Origin: Xenophilus sp003671765
Lineage (GTDB): Bacteria; Pseudomonadota; Gammaproteobacteria; Burkholderiales; Burkholderiaceae_C
Length of the DNA stretch: 64,000 bases
Assembly (NCBI GenBank): GCA_051414805.1
Contig: CP166702.1
Location: 2,542,001 to 2,606,000, forward strand
Direction: 5' to 3'
Shown: positions 15,970-24,986 of the stretch, one piece after another
Numbering within the stretch: the first letter of the stretch is position 1
How the letters are laid out: every line of letters starts with the position of its first letter
The notes under the pieces: generated by a model
What the model saw: only the letters and a program-made list of their open reading frames with translations
Told to the model about the DNA's origin: nothing
The model's database searches: none
Translations under genes and position numbers: made by a program

Positions 15970-16473
15970 ATGGCCTCGATGCCATTCCACGCGCCCGACA
16001 TGACCGCCATCCGTGCCCTCGTCCCATCCCTTTCCCTGCTCGAGGTGCGGCCCAGCGGGGTGCATGGCCTCGGTGCGTTCGCGGCCGCCGATCTACCGGC
16101 GGGTACGAAGCTGGGCATCTATGCCGGCCGGCGCTTCACGGCGGTGCAGGCGGCCGCCATGGACTGGGACCGCGCACTGACCTACCTCTTCGGCCTGTCG
16201 GATGGCACGCTGATCGACGGCGGCCGCGGCGGCAACGAGATGCGGCATCTGAACCATGCCTGCGAGCCCAACTGCGAAGCGCGCGAAGTCCATGGCCCAC
16301 GCGGCCGGTTGCAACTGGCCATCCACACGCTGCGCGACGTGCGCGCGGGCGAGGAGCTCTTCCTCGACTACGCGCTCACGGTCGACGATGCCGAGGGTCC
16401 GACGGACTACCCATGCCACTGCGGCTCGCTTCGATGCCGTGGCACGATGGTGGCCGCGCCGGCCGGCGCCTGA
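15970..16473 (+). CDS. SET-domain protein lysine methyltransferase-like protein
   Basis: 167 residues from the ATG at 15970; the Met at 16000 is also possible. The SET domain fills most of the chain: GVHGLGAFAAADLPAGTKLGIYAG (start of fold), EMRHLNHACEPNCEAR (the NHxxxPN SAM-pocket signature), GEELFLDYAL (catalytic Tyr region), and a post-SET Cys cluster CHCGSLRCRG. In eukaryotes such proteins methylate histones. Bacterial SET proteins have few known targets, so the substrate here is unknown. Neighbours give no hint. Confidence 0.8.
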   Translation: MASMPFHAPDMTAIRALVPSLSLLEVRPSGVHGLGAFAAADLPAGTKLGIYAGRRFTAVQAAAMDWDRALTYLFGLSDGTLIDGGRGGNEMRHLNHACEPNCEAREVHGPRGRLQLAIHTLRDVRAGEELFLDYALTVDDAEGPTDYPCHCGSLRCRGTMVAAPAGA

Positions 16474-16632
16474 TCAGGGCGATCGACCGAAGAGGAAAGT
16501 ATTCGCGCGCGTTGTCGAGGTTGATCGAAGTCTGCGCGCAAGGTAAAACCGCACACATCGCCCCATTCCAGCTCGCGTTCGCATCGCCTCGGTGCGCTTG
16601 GCGTCCTGGGGCCCGACAACAAAGAGAACCCG

Positions 16633-16911
16633 ATGACCGATTGGATGATGGTGGCCGCTGCGGTGGCCGCCCTGGCGCTCGTGGGCGCGTGGATCGTGTG
16701 GAGGCTGCGACGCAGGCCCAGGGAAACGCCCACGGTGGCGCTGGTGCGGCGGCGCCGCGAACTGCAGTCACGCCTGCAGGACCTGGCCGGGCCCGAGAGC
16801 GACGGCCTCGTGCGGCAGGAGGCCCAGCGCATGCATTCGAGTCCGATGGACCTGCACGTGCTCGAAGCCGCCATCGCGCGCGCGGAGAAGCTGGCCGCCA
16901 CGCGGCGCTGA
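16633..16911 (+). CDS. Small membrane-anchored protein, unknown function
   Basis: 92 residues. One N-terminal membrane helix (about 5-25) is followed by a basic linker (RLRRRPRE) and a helical, charged cytoplasmic part likely to be amphipathic. An AAAGAGAA stretch lies before the ATG. No family recognised. Good codon use and a sensible membrane-anchor layout suggest it is real. 16474-16632 contains nothing I can name. Confidence 0.6.
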   Translation: MTDWMMVAAAVAALALVGAWIVWRLRRRPRETPTVALVRRRRELQSRLQDLAGPESDGLVRQEAQRMHSSPMDLHVLEAAIARAEKLAATRR

Positions 16912-16935
16912 ACCTGGGCGCCCGGCGCCTTGCAC

Positions 16936-17322
16936 TCAGGGGCGGACGATGCGATCGCCGGGCGGAGGCACCGCGATCACCGCCCGGCCATCGGGCGAGG
17001 TCACGTAGTCCGACGCGCTCGGCGGTGGGGGCGCCCCTGGCGGCGTCATCACGATGGCGCGGCCGTCGGCCGATTCCTGCGGTACCGGCTGCGGCGGCGT
17101 ACCGCCATTCGCACCGTCCAGAAGACGGCCCGCATTGCGCACGCAGGCCTCGCGTTCCGGCGCGGGCCGCTGGCCGCTGTTGCACTGCGCGATCTGGCGC
17201 TCGTAGCGTTGTTGCGCCGCGCCGGGGGCCGCGCTCTGTGCCATGGCGATGCCGGAGGCCATGAGAGCGCACGCGCCGAGCAGCCCGGCGGCCATGGAAC
17301 GAAGTGGGACGGAGTGCCGCAT
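16936..17322 (-). CDS. Secreted Pro-rich protein, unknown function
   Basis: 128 residues from the ATG at 17322. A signal peptide at about 1-28 (MAAGLLGACALMASGIAMAQ) is followed by a short segment with two Cys (about 47 and 60) that could form one disulfide, then a Pro/Gly-rich tail with two related units, SADGRAIVMTPPG and SPDGRAVIAVPPPG (about 84-122). I recognise no family. Its stop faces that of the preceding small gene (convergent). It is probably transcribed separately from the downstream RND operon. Confidence 0.6.
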   Translation of the reverse strand: MRHSVPLRSMAAGLLGACALMASGIAMAQSAAPGAAQQRYERQIAQCNSGQRPAPEREACVRNAGRLLDGANGGTPPQPVPQESADGRAIVMTPPGAPPPPSASDYVTSPDGRAVIAVPPPGDRIVRP

Positions 17323-17402
17323 GGTGCATGCAGCATGCGTCGTCCGACGCGCGCCGGCTGTCCGCGGCGGCCGCCGTGCACGGTAGGTGCACGGCGCGCC
17401 GC

Positions 17403-20400
17403 TCAGGCGGCGGGCCGGGGCTCGCCGCTGCCGCGCAGGTCGTCGTCGGCGTGCGGGTCGGGCGGCTGGCGGCGCAACTGGCGCAGCTTGCGGCGCAGCC
17501 AGTGCTCGAAGTCGTCGACGTAGGTGAACACGGCCGGCACCACCAGCAGGCTCAGCACCGTGGAGGTGATGAGGCCGCCGATCACCGCCGTGGCCATCGG
17601 CGAGCGGAAGCTCGAGTCCGCCGCGCCCCAGCCCACGGCGATGGGCAGCATGCCCGCGCCCATGGCCAGCGTGGTCATGATGATCGGGCGTGCGCGCTTG
17701 TGGCAGGCGTCCAGCAGTGCCTCCCATCGGCTCATGCCGTGGTCACGGCGCGCCACGATGGCGTACTCCACCAGCAGGATCGAGTTCTTCGTCGCCACGC
17801 CCATCAGCATGATCAGGCCGATCAGCGAGGGCATCGAGAAGCTCTTGTTGGCGATCAGCAGGCCGACGAAGGCGCCGCCCAGCGACAAGGGCAGCGCGGC
17901 CAGGATGGTCGCCGGCTGCAGGAAGTCCTTGAACAGCAGCACCAGCACGATGTAGATGCACAGGATGCCGGTCAGCATGGCCAGGCCGAACCCGGTGAAC
18001 AGCTCGCCCATGGCTTCCGCGTCGCCGATGTCGATGATGCGCACGCTGGCCGGCAGGTTCTTCACTGCCGGCAGCTGGCGCACGGCCTCGGTCACGTCGT
18101 TGAGGCCGCGCGTACCCAGCTCGATCTCGAAGTTCATGTTGCGCGCGCGGTCGTAGCGGCTGATCACGGCCGGCCCGCCCGCGAGTTCGAGCTTGGCGAC
18201 CTCGCCCAGGCGCACCGGGCCGTGCGCACCGGGCACGGCCAGGCGTTCGAGCAGCGACAGGTCCTGCCGCGCATCGTCGCGCAGGCGCACCATGATCGGC
18301 ACCTGCCGCTCCGACAGGTTGAGCTTGGCGAGCTGGTTGTCGTAGTCGCCCATGGTCGCCACGCGCAGCGTGTCGGCGATGGCGGCGCTGGTCACGCCCA
18401 GGTCGGCGGCGCGCGCGAAGTCGGGCCGCACCACGATCTCGGGCCGCACCAGGCTGGCCAGGGAGGTCACGTTGCCGATGCCGGGAATCGTGCGCAGCTC
18501 GCGCTCGACGGCGGTGGCCGCCTCGCGCAGCGCGTGCGGGTCCTGGCTGGACAGGGCCAGCACGTACTTGTCGTTCGAGCCGCCGAGCCCGACGCCGTAG
18601 CGCATGCCGGGCAGGTCCTGCAGGGCGGCGCGGATCTGCGCCTCGATCACCTGCTTCTTCGGCCGTTCGCCGCGCGGCGACAGCTGCAGCGTGAGCGTAG
18701 CCTTGCGCGCCTCGACGAAGTTGCCCGAAAAGGGATCGGCCCCCGCGCTGCCGGCACCGACGGCGGTGTAGATGTCGTGGATGTGGTCGATCTTCAGCAG
18801 CCGCTGGCGCACCTGCTCGGCCGCGGCCAGCGTCTGTTCCAGCTTGGTGCCGGGCGGCAGTTCGACGCGCACCTGCGTCTGCACGTTGTCGTCGGGCGGA
18901 ATGAAGCCCGAGGGCAGCAGCGGGATCATCGCCAGCGAGGCGAAGAAGAATACCGTGGCGCCCACCATCGTCAGGAAGCGGTGGCGCAGGCAGGCCTGCA
19001 CCCAGCGCATGTAGGTGGCCAGCCAGCCCGGGTCGCGCTCGCTCTTGTCGACGATGGGCTTGAGGATGTAGGCCGCCATCATCGGCGTGAGCATCCGCGC
19101 CACCACCAGCGAGGCGAAGACCGCGAGCGACGCCGTCCAGCCGAACTGCTTGAAGAACTTGCCCACCACGCCGCTCATGAAGGCGGTGGGCAGGAACACC
19201 GCGATCAGCGTGAAGGTGGTCGCGATCACGGCCAGCCCGATCTCGTCGGCGGCTTCCATCGCGGCCTGGTAGGGCGTCTTGCCCATGCGCAGGTGGCGCA
19301 CGATGTTCTCGACCTCCACGATCGCGTCGTCCACCAGGATGCCGATCACCAGCGACAGCGCGAGCAGCGTGATGATGTTGATCGAGAAGCCCAGCAGGTA
19401 CATGCCGATGAAGGCCGGGATGACCGACAGCGGCAGCGCCACCGCCGACACGATGGTCGCCCGCCAGTCGCGCAGGAACAGCCACACCACGAGCACCGCC
19501 AGGAAGGCGCCTTCGATCAGCAGCTTGATCGAGGCGTCGTATTCCTCGGCGGCGATCTTCACGAAGTCCAGCGTGCGGGTGAGCTGGATGTGCGGGTAGT
19601 CCTTCTGCAGCTGCGCGAGTGCCTTCTCGACGCCGGCCCCCACCTCCACCTCGCTGGCGCCGCGGCTGCGCGCCACTTCGAAACCGACCACCTGCTTCCC
19701 GTTGAGCACGGCCGCGGCGCGCGGCTCGGCGACCGTGTCCTCGATGGTCGCGACGTCCTGCAGCGCGATGCGCCGGCCGTCGGACAGCGGGATCTGCATG
19801 CGCCGCAGCTCGTCGGCCGAGGCCACGGTGGCGATGGTGCGCACGGGCTGCTCGGTGCCGCCCAGGTCGGTGCGCCCGCCCGCGCTTTCCTGCTGCACCT
19901 GGCGCAGACGCCGCGACACGTCGGCCGCGGTGGCGTTGAGGGCCTGCAGGCGCGCCGGGTCGAGCGCCACGCGGACCTCGCGCGTCACGCCGCCCACGCG
20001 GTTCACCGCGCCCACACCCGGCACGGCCATCAGGCGGCGGGCCACAGTGTCGTCGACGAACCACGAAAGCGCCTGGTCGTCCATGCGCTCGGAGGCGATG
20101 GCGAAGGCCAGCACCGGCTGCGCGGCCAGGTCCAGCTTGGTGACGATCGGGTCGCGCAGGTCGGTCGGCATGTCGGAGCGCACGCGGCTCACGGCCGAGC
20201 GCACATCGTCCACGGCCTCCTGGATCGGCTTTTCGAGCACGAACTCGGCCGCGACCGTGGCCGAGCCGTCGGTGAGCGTGGTCGTGACGTGCTTCAGGCC
20301 CTGCAGCGTGGCGATGGCGTTCTCGATCTTGCGCGCCACGTCGTTCTCGAGCTGCGAGGGCGAGGCGCCGGGCAGGGCGGCGGTGACGATGACCACCGGC

Positions 20401-20525
20401 AGGTCCATGTCGGGGAAGTTCTGCACCTTCATCTGCCTGAAGGAGAACAGTCCGGCCAGCGTCAGCAGCACGAAGATCATGGCCGCCGGAATCGGGTTGC
20501 GGATCGACCAGGAAGAGACATTCAT
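17403..20525 (-). CDS. RND efflux permease (HAE1/AcrB type)
   Basis: 1040 residues from the ATG at 20525 (MNVSSWSIRNP). RND architecture: TM1, a large periplasmic loop, TM2-6, a second loop with TM7, then TM8-12. TM4 carries the proton-relay pair in LVIGILVDDAIVEVENI. It is the proton-driven pump of a tripartite exporter with the upstream MFP and OMF genes, in one leftward operon led by a TetR-type gene. Drug or solvent efflux is likely but the substrate cannot be read from sequence. Confidence 0.92.
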   Translation of the reverse strand: MNVSSWSIRNPIPAAMIFVLLTLAGLFSFRQMKVQNFPDMDLPVVIVTAALPGASPSQLENDVARKIENAIATLQGLKHVTTTLTDGSATVAAEFVLEKPIQEAVDDVRSAVSRVRSDMPTDLRDPIVTKLDLAAQPVLAFAIASERMDDQALSWFVDDTVARRLMAVPGVGAVNRVGGVTREVRVALDPARLQALNATAADVSRRLRQVQQESAGGRTDLGGTEQPVRTIATVASADELRRMQIPLSDGRRIALQDVATIEDTVAEPRAAAVLNGKQVVGFEVARSRGASEVEVGAGVEKALAQLQKDYPHIQLTRTLDFVKIAAEEYDASIKLLIEGAFLAVLVVWLFLRDWRATIVSAVALPLSVIPAFIGMYLLGFSINIITLLALSLVIGILVDDAIVEVENIVRHLRMGKTPYQAAMEAADEIGLAVIATTFTLIAVFLPTAFMSGVVGKFFKQFGWTASLAVFASLVVARMLTPMMAAYILKPIVDKSERDPGWLATYMRWVQACLRHRFLTMVGATVFFFASLAMIPLLPSGFIPPDDNVQTQVRVELPPGTKLEQTLAAAEQVRQRLLKIDHIHDIYTAVGAGSAGADPFSGNFVEARKATLTLQLSPRGERPKKQVIEAQIRAALQDLPGMRYGVGLGGSNDKYVLALSSQDPHALREAATAVERELRTIPGIGNVTSLASLVRPEIVVRPDFARAADLGVTSAAIADTLRVATMGDYDNQLAKLNLSERQVPIMVRLRDDARQDLSLLERLAVPGAHGPVRLGEVAKLELAGGPAVISRYDRARNMNFEIELGTRGLNDVTEAVRQLPAVKNLPASVRIIDIGDAEAMGELFTGFGLAMLTGILCIYIVLVLLFKDFLQPATILAALPLSLGGAFVGLLIANKSFSMPSLIGLIMLMGVATKNSILLVEYAIVARRDHGMSRWEALLDACHKRARPIIMTTLAMGAGMLPIAVGWGAADSSFRSPMATAVIGGLITSTVLSLLVVPAVFTYVDDFEHWLRRKLRQLRRQPPDPHADDDLRGSGEPRPAA

Positions 20526-20571
20526 GGGCGCAGCCCTCTCGATGCGGTCATGGGTGCGGTGGGCCGGCGGC

Positions 20572-21741
20572 TCACTTGGCGGCTGCCGGCGTGGCGCCGG
20601 CGGTTGGGTTGGCGGCCGGCGCATCGCTCACGCGGACCAGGTCGCCATCGTTGAGGAAGCCGGCGCCGGCTACCACCACCCGTGCGTCCTTCGCCAGCTC
20701 GCCGCGCACCTCGATGCGGTCGCCGACGCGGCGGCCGGCTTCCACGCGCACCTGGCGCACATGCTGGTCGGGCTGCAGCACCATCACGGTGTTGAAGCCA
20801 TCGCGCGGCACCACGGCCACCTGCGGCACGGTGAGCGCCTCGCTCTTGCCCAGCAGGAACTCCCCGCGCGAGAACATCCCGGCCTTCACGCCGGTGTTCG
20901 CCTGCACGTCGGGGATGTCGACGTAGACCAGCGCATTGCGCGTCTGCGCATCCACTGTCGGCGCGATGCTGCGCACCCTGCCCGTGACGCGCGTGCCGCC
21001 CGGTGCGGTGATGGTGGCGGGCATGCCCACCGACAGCTTGCCGAGCTCGGCCGCGCCGACCTCGGCGCGCCATTCCAGCCGGCCCTGGCGGATCAGCTTG
21101 AAGAGCTCCGTGCCGGCGCCGACCACGCTGCCCACGGTGGCGGTGCGCGACGAGATCACGCCGTCGTCGGGCGCGAGCACCTGTGTGTTGCGGTTGCGCA
21201 CCTGCTGGGCGGCGAGCGATGCCTCGGCGGCCTCGACGCGCGCCTTGGCGGTCTGCTCGGCGGTCTGGTACTGGTTGATCTGCTGCTGGCTCAGGGCGCC
21301 GGTCTGCGACAGGGTGCGTGCACGGGCGGCGTTGCCGGCCGCGTCGGCGGCGGTGGCGCGGGCCTCGGCCAGCGCGGCCTTGGCCTGTGCCACGTCGGCC
21401 GCGACGGTCTCGCCCGAGAAGGTGGCCAGCACCTGGCCCTTGCGCACACGGTCGCCGACGTTCACGCGGACCTCGGCCAGGCGCAGGCCGCTGGATTCGG
21501 AGCCCACGCTGGCCTCCTGCCAGGCGGCGATGTTGCCGTTGGCGCCGAGCGTCACGTCCAGCTCGGCGGGCTCCGGCGTGGCCACGGTCACGGTGACGGC
21601 AGGCCGTGCGGCGGCGGCCTCGGCCTTGGCGTCCTTGGGGGGCGTGGCCTCGCCCTTGCCGCGCAGCGCTAGGGCTGCGCCGATGGCGGCCACCACGACC
21701 AGCGCCAGGACGATGAGGAGGGTGCGTTTGGAAGTTCTCAT
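20572..21741 (-). CDS. RND membrane fusion protein (periplasmic adaptor)
   Basis: 389 residues. An N-terminal uncleaved anchor (about 7-27, LLIVLALVVVAAIGAALAL) has no lipobox. Lipoyl-like barrel halves flank an alpha-helical hairpin rich in Ala/Gln (about 115-185), followed by beta-barrel and membrane-proximal domains (EWRAEVGAAELGKLSVGMPATI). The C-terminus is Ala/Pro-rich. It links the RND pump to the outer-membrane channel. Lies 46 bases upstream of the RND gene and 30 downstream of the OMF gene. Confidence 0.9.
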   Translation of the reverse strand: MRTSKRTLLIVLALVVVAAIGAALALRGKGEATPPKDAKAEAAAARPAVTVTVATPEPAELDVTLGANGNIAAWQEASVGSESSGLRLAEVRVNVGDRVRKGQVLATFSGETVAADVAQAKAALAEARATAADAAGNAARARTLSQTGALSQQQINQYQTAEQTAKARVEAAEASLAAQQVRNRNTQVLAPDDGVISSRTATVGSVVGAGTELFKLIRQGRLEWRAEVGAAELGKLSVGMPATITAPGGTRVTGRVRSIAPTVDAQTRNALVYVDIPDVQANTGVKAGMFSRGEFLLGKSEALTVPQVAVVPRDGFNTVMVLQPDQHVRQVRVEAGRRVGDRIEVRGELAKDARVVVAGAGFLNDGDLVRVSDAPAANPTAGATPAAAK

Positions 21742-21771
21742 GGGCAGATTCGCGAAAAACGGTGTGTGCGC

Positions 21772-23298
21772 TCAGGGGCGGGCGACGGGCGTGGCCTGGG
21801 GCTCGGGCGTGGCGGCCGCCTGCGCCTCGGGGCGCGACCAGCCGCCGCCCAACGCGCGGTAGAGCGATACCCAGGCGGTGGCGCGCTCGCGCTGCAGGCC
21901 CACGCGCGCGGTCTGCGCGGCGAAGAGGGTGCGCCGCGCGTCCTCGAGCTCGAACTGGCTGGCCAGGCCGCTGCGGTAACGCGCTTCGGTGGCGTCGAAG
22001 GAGGCCTGGTAGTTGCGCACCGCGCTGTCGGCGTCGGCCGAGCGGGCGTCGGTGCTCTGCAGGTTGACCAGCGCCTCCTCGACCTCCTTGACGGCGTTGC
22101 GCACGCTGGCGCGGTATTTCACCACCGCCTCGTCGTAGCGGGCCCTGGCTGACTCGGCGTTGGCGGCGCGGGTGCCGCCGTCGAAGATCGGCACCGTGAG
22201 CTGCACCGGGCCGATGCTCCAGCTGTCCAGCGTCTCGCGGAAGCCGCCGGTGCGGATCTGCAGGCGGCCGATGTTGCCCGTGAGGGACAGCCGCGGGTAG
22301 CGCTGCGCCTGCGCGGCGCCGACATCGGCGCTGGCGGCCGCCACGGCCTGCTCGGCCGCATACACGTCCGGCCGCTGGGCCAGGGTGCGCGCCGGCACCT
22401 GGTCGACCGGGTGCATGGCGGGCAGGGCGAGCTCGCCCGGTTGCGCGTCCAGCTTGCGCGCCAGTTCGGCCGCGTCGAGGCCCGTCATCGCGACCAGGCC
22501 CTGGCGAAGCACCTGGCATTGCGCGCGCTGCTGCTTGAGCCGGCCCGAGGCATCGGCCGCACCCGCGCGGGCCAGCGCCGCGTCGGCCGGTGCCGTGAAG
22601 CCCGCCTGTGCCGACAGATCGGTCAGCCGCGCGCTGTCCAGCCGCGAGCGGGTGTCGGACTCGGCCACCGCCAGCTGGCGCGCACAGGCGCGTTCGGCGA
22701 AGTAGGCGTTGGCGGTCTCGGCCGCCACCGACACGCGCGCCTCGTGCCATTGGGCGCTGCTTGCATCGAGGCGCGAGGCGGCGGCGTCGCGGCCGGCGCG
22801 CAGCCCCCCGAAGAGGTCGATCTCCCAGCTCGACTGCAGCCCGGCCTGCCCGATGGTGACGGGCGGGATCGAGGTCGAGCCGCCGGTCGCACCCGTGGTG
22901 CCGCTTGCGCCCGTGGTCCCCACACCGCCACCGACACCGCTGGTGGGCGAGTTGCTGCGGGTGGCGGACAGCACGCCGTCGAGGTTCGGTGCCAGCGCGG
23001 CGCCCGTCTGCACGCGCGTGGCGCGGGCCTCGGCGATGCGCGTCGCGGCGCTCGCGATGTTGGGGCTGGCGGCCTGCGCGGCCTCGATCAGTTCCGCCAG
23101 CACCGGGTCGCCTGCGTCGCGCCACCAGGTGGCCAGCGACGGCAGCGAGCCGGCGTGGGGCAGGGCGGCATCGGGCAGCGGGGCATTCCAGCGCGCGGGC
23201 GTCGGCGCCTCGACCGATGCGGGTGGCCGGGTGAGGCCGCAGGCGGCCAGAGCGAGGGACAGCGCGCACACGGCGCCGAGACGGGGCAATCGGGTCAT
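21772..23298 (-). CDS. Outer-membrane efflux lipoprotein (NodT/OprM type)
   Basis: 508 residues. A lipoprotein signal peptide ends in LAAC (Cys at about residue 20). The TolC-like fold is a repeated coiled-coil/beta-barrel pair with helices rich in Ala and Glu. An unusual Gly/Thr/Ser-rich stretch (SGVGGGVGTTGASGTTGATGG, about 125-145) sits where the first beta-strands are expected and may be a surface loop. Its ATG overlaps the tetR stop by 4 bases (ATGA). Provides the outer-membrane exit duct of the pump. Confidence 0.9.
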   Translation of the reverse strand: MTRLPRLGAVCALSLALAACGLTRPPASVEAPTPARWNAPLPDAALPHAGSLPSLATWWRDAGDPVLAELIEAAQAASPNIASAATRIAEARATRVQTGAALAPNLDGVLSATRSNSPTSGVGGGVGTTGASGTTGATGGSTSIPPVTIGQAGLQSSWEIDLFGGLRAGRDAAASRLDASSAQWHEARVSVAAETANAYFAERACARQLAVAESDTRSRLDSARLTDLSAQAGFTAPADAALARAGAADASGRLKQQRAQCQVLRQGLVAMTGLDAAELARKLDAQPGELALPAMHPVDQVPARTLAQRPDVYAAEQAVAAASADVGAAQAQRYPRLSLTGNIGRLQIRTGGFRETLDSWSIGPVQLTVPIFDGGTRAANAESARARYDEAVVKYRASVRNAVKEVEEALVNLQSTDARSADADSAVRNYQASFDATEARYRSGLASQFELEDARRTLFAAQTARVGLQRERATAWVSLYRALGGGWSRPEAQAAATPEPQATPVARP

Positions 23299-24035
23299 GG
23301 GAGCAGGGAGGTTCTTGGCGCGGCACCGCGCGAGCGCGTCGGGCGTGCGGCCCGGGGCTTCGATGGCCGGCGGCGCCGCGCCTCGTCGGCCACGAGCGCG
23401 AGAGCATAGGCGCTCAGGCGCTCGGCCCAGGTGTCGATGCGCGCGTCGGCGTCGAGCAGCTGCGGCTGCATCTGCTCGACCACGTCGCGCATCACGAAGA
23501 GCTGCGTGGCCAGGCCGCTGATCGCGAAGGCCAGGCGCTGGATGTCGTCGTCGGCGGCGGCCAGTTGCAGGTGGCGGCACAGCACGCGCACCAGCGCCTC
23601 GTGGGGCGCCTTCACGTCGCGCTCCAGTTCCGTGGCCCATTGGCCGGTCGGCTCCAGCAGCTCGCGCAGGTGCAGACGCATGCACTGGCGCACGATGTCG
23701 CCGTGCTTGAGCGGTTCCAGGTAGCCGGCCATGAAGATGCGCAGGGCCTCGGCGATCGGCAGTTCGGGCGCCTCGTACATGGCGATGAAGTCGGGCATCG
23801 CGCCGCCCATCGGCTCGGTGAAGGTCGCCGCGTACAGCCCGGCCTTGTCGCCGAAGTAATAGCTGATCGACGCGATGTTGGTGCCGGCCGCCGCCGCGAT
23901 CTCGCGGGTGGAGGTCTTGGCGAAGCCTTTCTCGGCGAACAGCGCGAGCGCTGCGTACAGCAGGCGCTTTCGGGCTTCGATGCCGTCGGTGCGGGACGCG
24001 CGTGGAGGGGCGGGCGATGGAGCGGATTCGCGCAT
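23295..24035 (-). CDS. TetR-family repressor with CerR-type C-terminal domain
   Basis: 246 residues. N-terminal helix-turn-helix at about 25-70 (LFAEKGFAKTSTREIAAAAGTNIASISYYFGDKAGL), then an all-helical ligand-binding domain of the CerR/DUF1956 type, and a basic C-terminal tail. First gene of the efflux operon and translationally coupled to the OMF gene. A perfect inverted repeat lies 24 bases upstream of its start. The likely role is autorepression of the whole pump operon, relieved by a pump substrate. Confidence 0.88.
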   Translation of the reverse strand: MRESAPSPAPPRASRTDGIEARKRLLYAALALFAEKGFAKTSTREIAAAAGTNIASISYYFGDKAGLYAATFTEPMGGAMPDFIAMYEAPELPIAEALRIFMAGYLEPLKHGDIVRQCMRLHLRELLEPTGQWATELERDVKAPHEALVRVLCRHLQLAAADDDIQRLAFAISGLATQLFVMRDVVEQMQPQLLDADARIDTWAERLSAYALALVADEARRRRPSKPRAARPTRSRGAAPRTSLLP

Positions 24036-24059
24036 GGAGCGCGGATTACAACATCTAGG

Positions 24060-24075
24060 TCAATCGATTGATTGA
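24060..24075. promoter_or_regulatory. Inverted repeat, candidate TetR operator for the efflux operon
   Basis: TCAATC-GATT-GATTGA, perfect 6-base arms, 24 bases ahead of the tetR start and much more AT-rich than its surroundings. Position and symmetry fit a TetR dimer site overlapping the operon promoter. Assignment inferred. Confidence 0.55.
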
Positions 24076-24120
24076 ATTACCCGCTCGCCAAAGGCGGTCT
24101 TAGGCTGCGCAATTGCTGGC

Positions 24121-24187
24121 TGCTTGCTATCAAAGAAATAGCTGCTAGTGCCCGATGGGCGGGCGCTGCAGCCGTTTTTTTCTTGAA
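24121..24187. repeat. Dispersed GCTATCAAA/TAGC repeat, copy C
   Basis: TGCTTGCTATCAAAGAAATAGCTGC, then a GGGCGGGCGC centre, GCTGCAGCC and a T-run ending CTTGAA. In reverse complement it aligns with copy D at 34.0 kb. It lies between the fasciclin stop and the tetR promoter, and its T-run may add a terminator for one strand. Confidence 0.75.
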
Positions 24188-24217
24188 TCGCGTCCGGTCG
24201 TAGCGGACGTGCGCTGC

Positions 24218-24778
24218 TTACTTCGGCAGCAGCACCTTGTCGACCACGTGGATCACGCCGTTGGACTGGTACACGTTGGGAATGGTCACCGTCGCGACGC
24301 CGCCCTTGGCGTCGGTCAGGGTGATCTTGTTGCCCTTGGTCTTGGCGATCAGCGTGCCGCCGGCGACGGTCTTGAGTTCGGCGGAGCCCTTGCCGGCCTT
24401 GATCTCCTTCTTCAGCTCGGCTGCGTCGAGCTTGCCCGGCACCACGTGGTAGGTCAGCACGCCGGTCAGCGTGTCCTTGTTTTCAGGCTTGAGCAGCGTG
24501 TCGACGGTGCCGGCGGGCAGGGCCGCGAAGGCCTTGTTGGTCGGCGCGAACACGGTGAACGGGCCCGGGCCCTTGAGCGTGTCGACCAGTCCGGCCGCCT
24601 TGACGGCAGCCACCAGCGTGGTGTGGTCCTTGGAGTTGACGGCGTTGTCGATGATGTCCTTGGTCGGCGACATCGGTGCGCCGCCCACCATGACGTCGGC
24701 GGCCATGGCGCTGAATGCACCCATGGTGAGCGCGGCTGCGAGGCCGGTGGCAGCGATGCGGTTGAACTTGATCTGCAT
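24218..24778 (-). CDS. Secreted fasciclin-domain protein
   Basis: 186 residues. A signal peptide at about 1-27 (ends SAMAAD) is followed by a single FAS1 domain with both conserved boxes: FTVFAPTNKAFAALP (about 88-102) and the C-terminal NGVIHVVDKVLLP. FAS1 domains mediate adhesion or protein-protein contact outside the cell; single-domain bacterial forms are exported and mostly uncharacterised. The gene has a good ribosome site (GAAGGAACCTCC before the ATG). 24779-24986 upstream holds no gene. Confidence 0.92.
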   Translation of the reverse strand: MQIKFNRIAATGLAAALTMGAFSAMAADVMVGGAPMSPTKDIIDNAVNSKDHTTLVAAVKAAGLVDTLKGPGPFTVFAPTNKAFAALPAGTVDTLLKPENKDTLTGVLTYHVVPGKLDAAELKKEIKAGKGSAELKTVAGGTLIAKTKGNKITLTDAKGGVATVTIPNVYQSNGVIHVVDKVLLPK

Positions 24779-24986
24779 GGAGGTTCCTTCGGGTTGGATG
24801 CGCCGCGGCGAGGATGCGCTGCAGCTGCCTGTCCATACGGGCGGGCCGCGTGGCTGGATTCAGATCGACCCGGACTTTCGAATCGGGTGGGCCTGCGCAT
24901 GCGACTGCGGCAGCCCGGCACGCGATGTCCTTGCGCGCGTTCGCGCCGGCGTGCGACGGCGCCGATGCCGGCAGGATGCAGCCGGA

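Noticed and set aside
17304..20654. An 1116-codon plus-strand open frame opposite the RND permease gene
   Set aside because: His/Arg/Gln-rich with no domain; the opposite strand encodes a full-length RND pump with conserved motifs.
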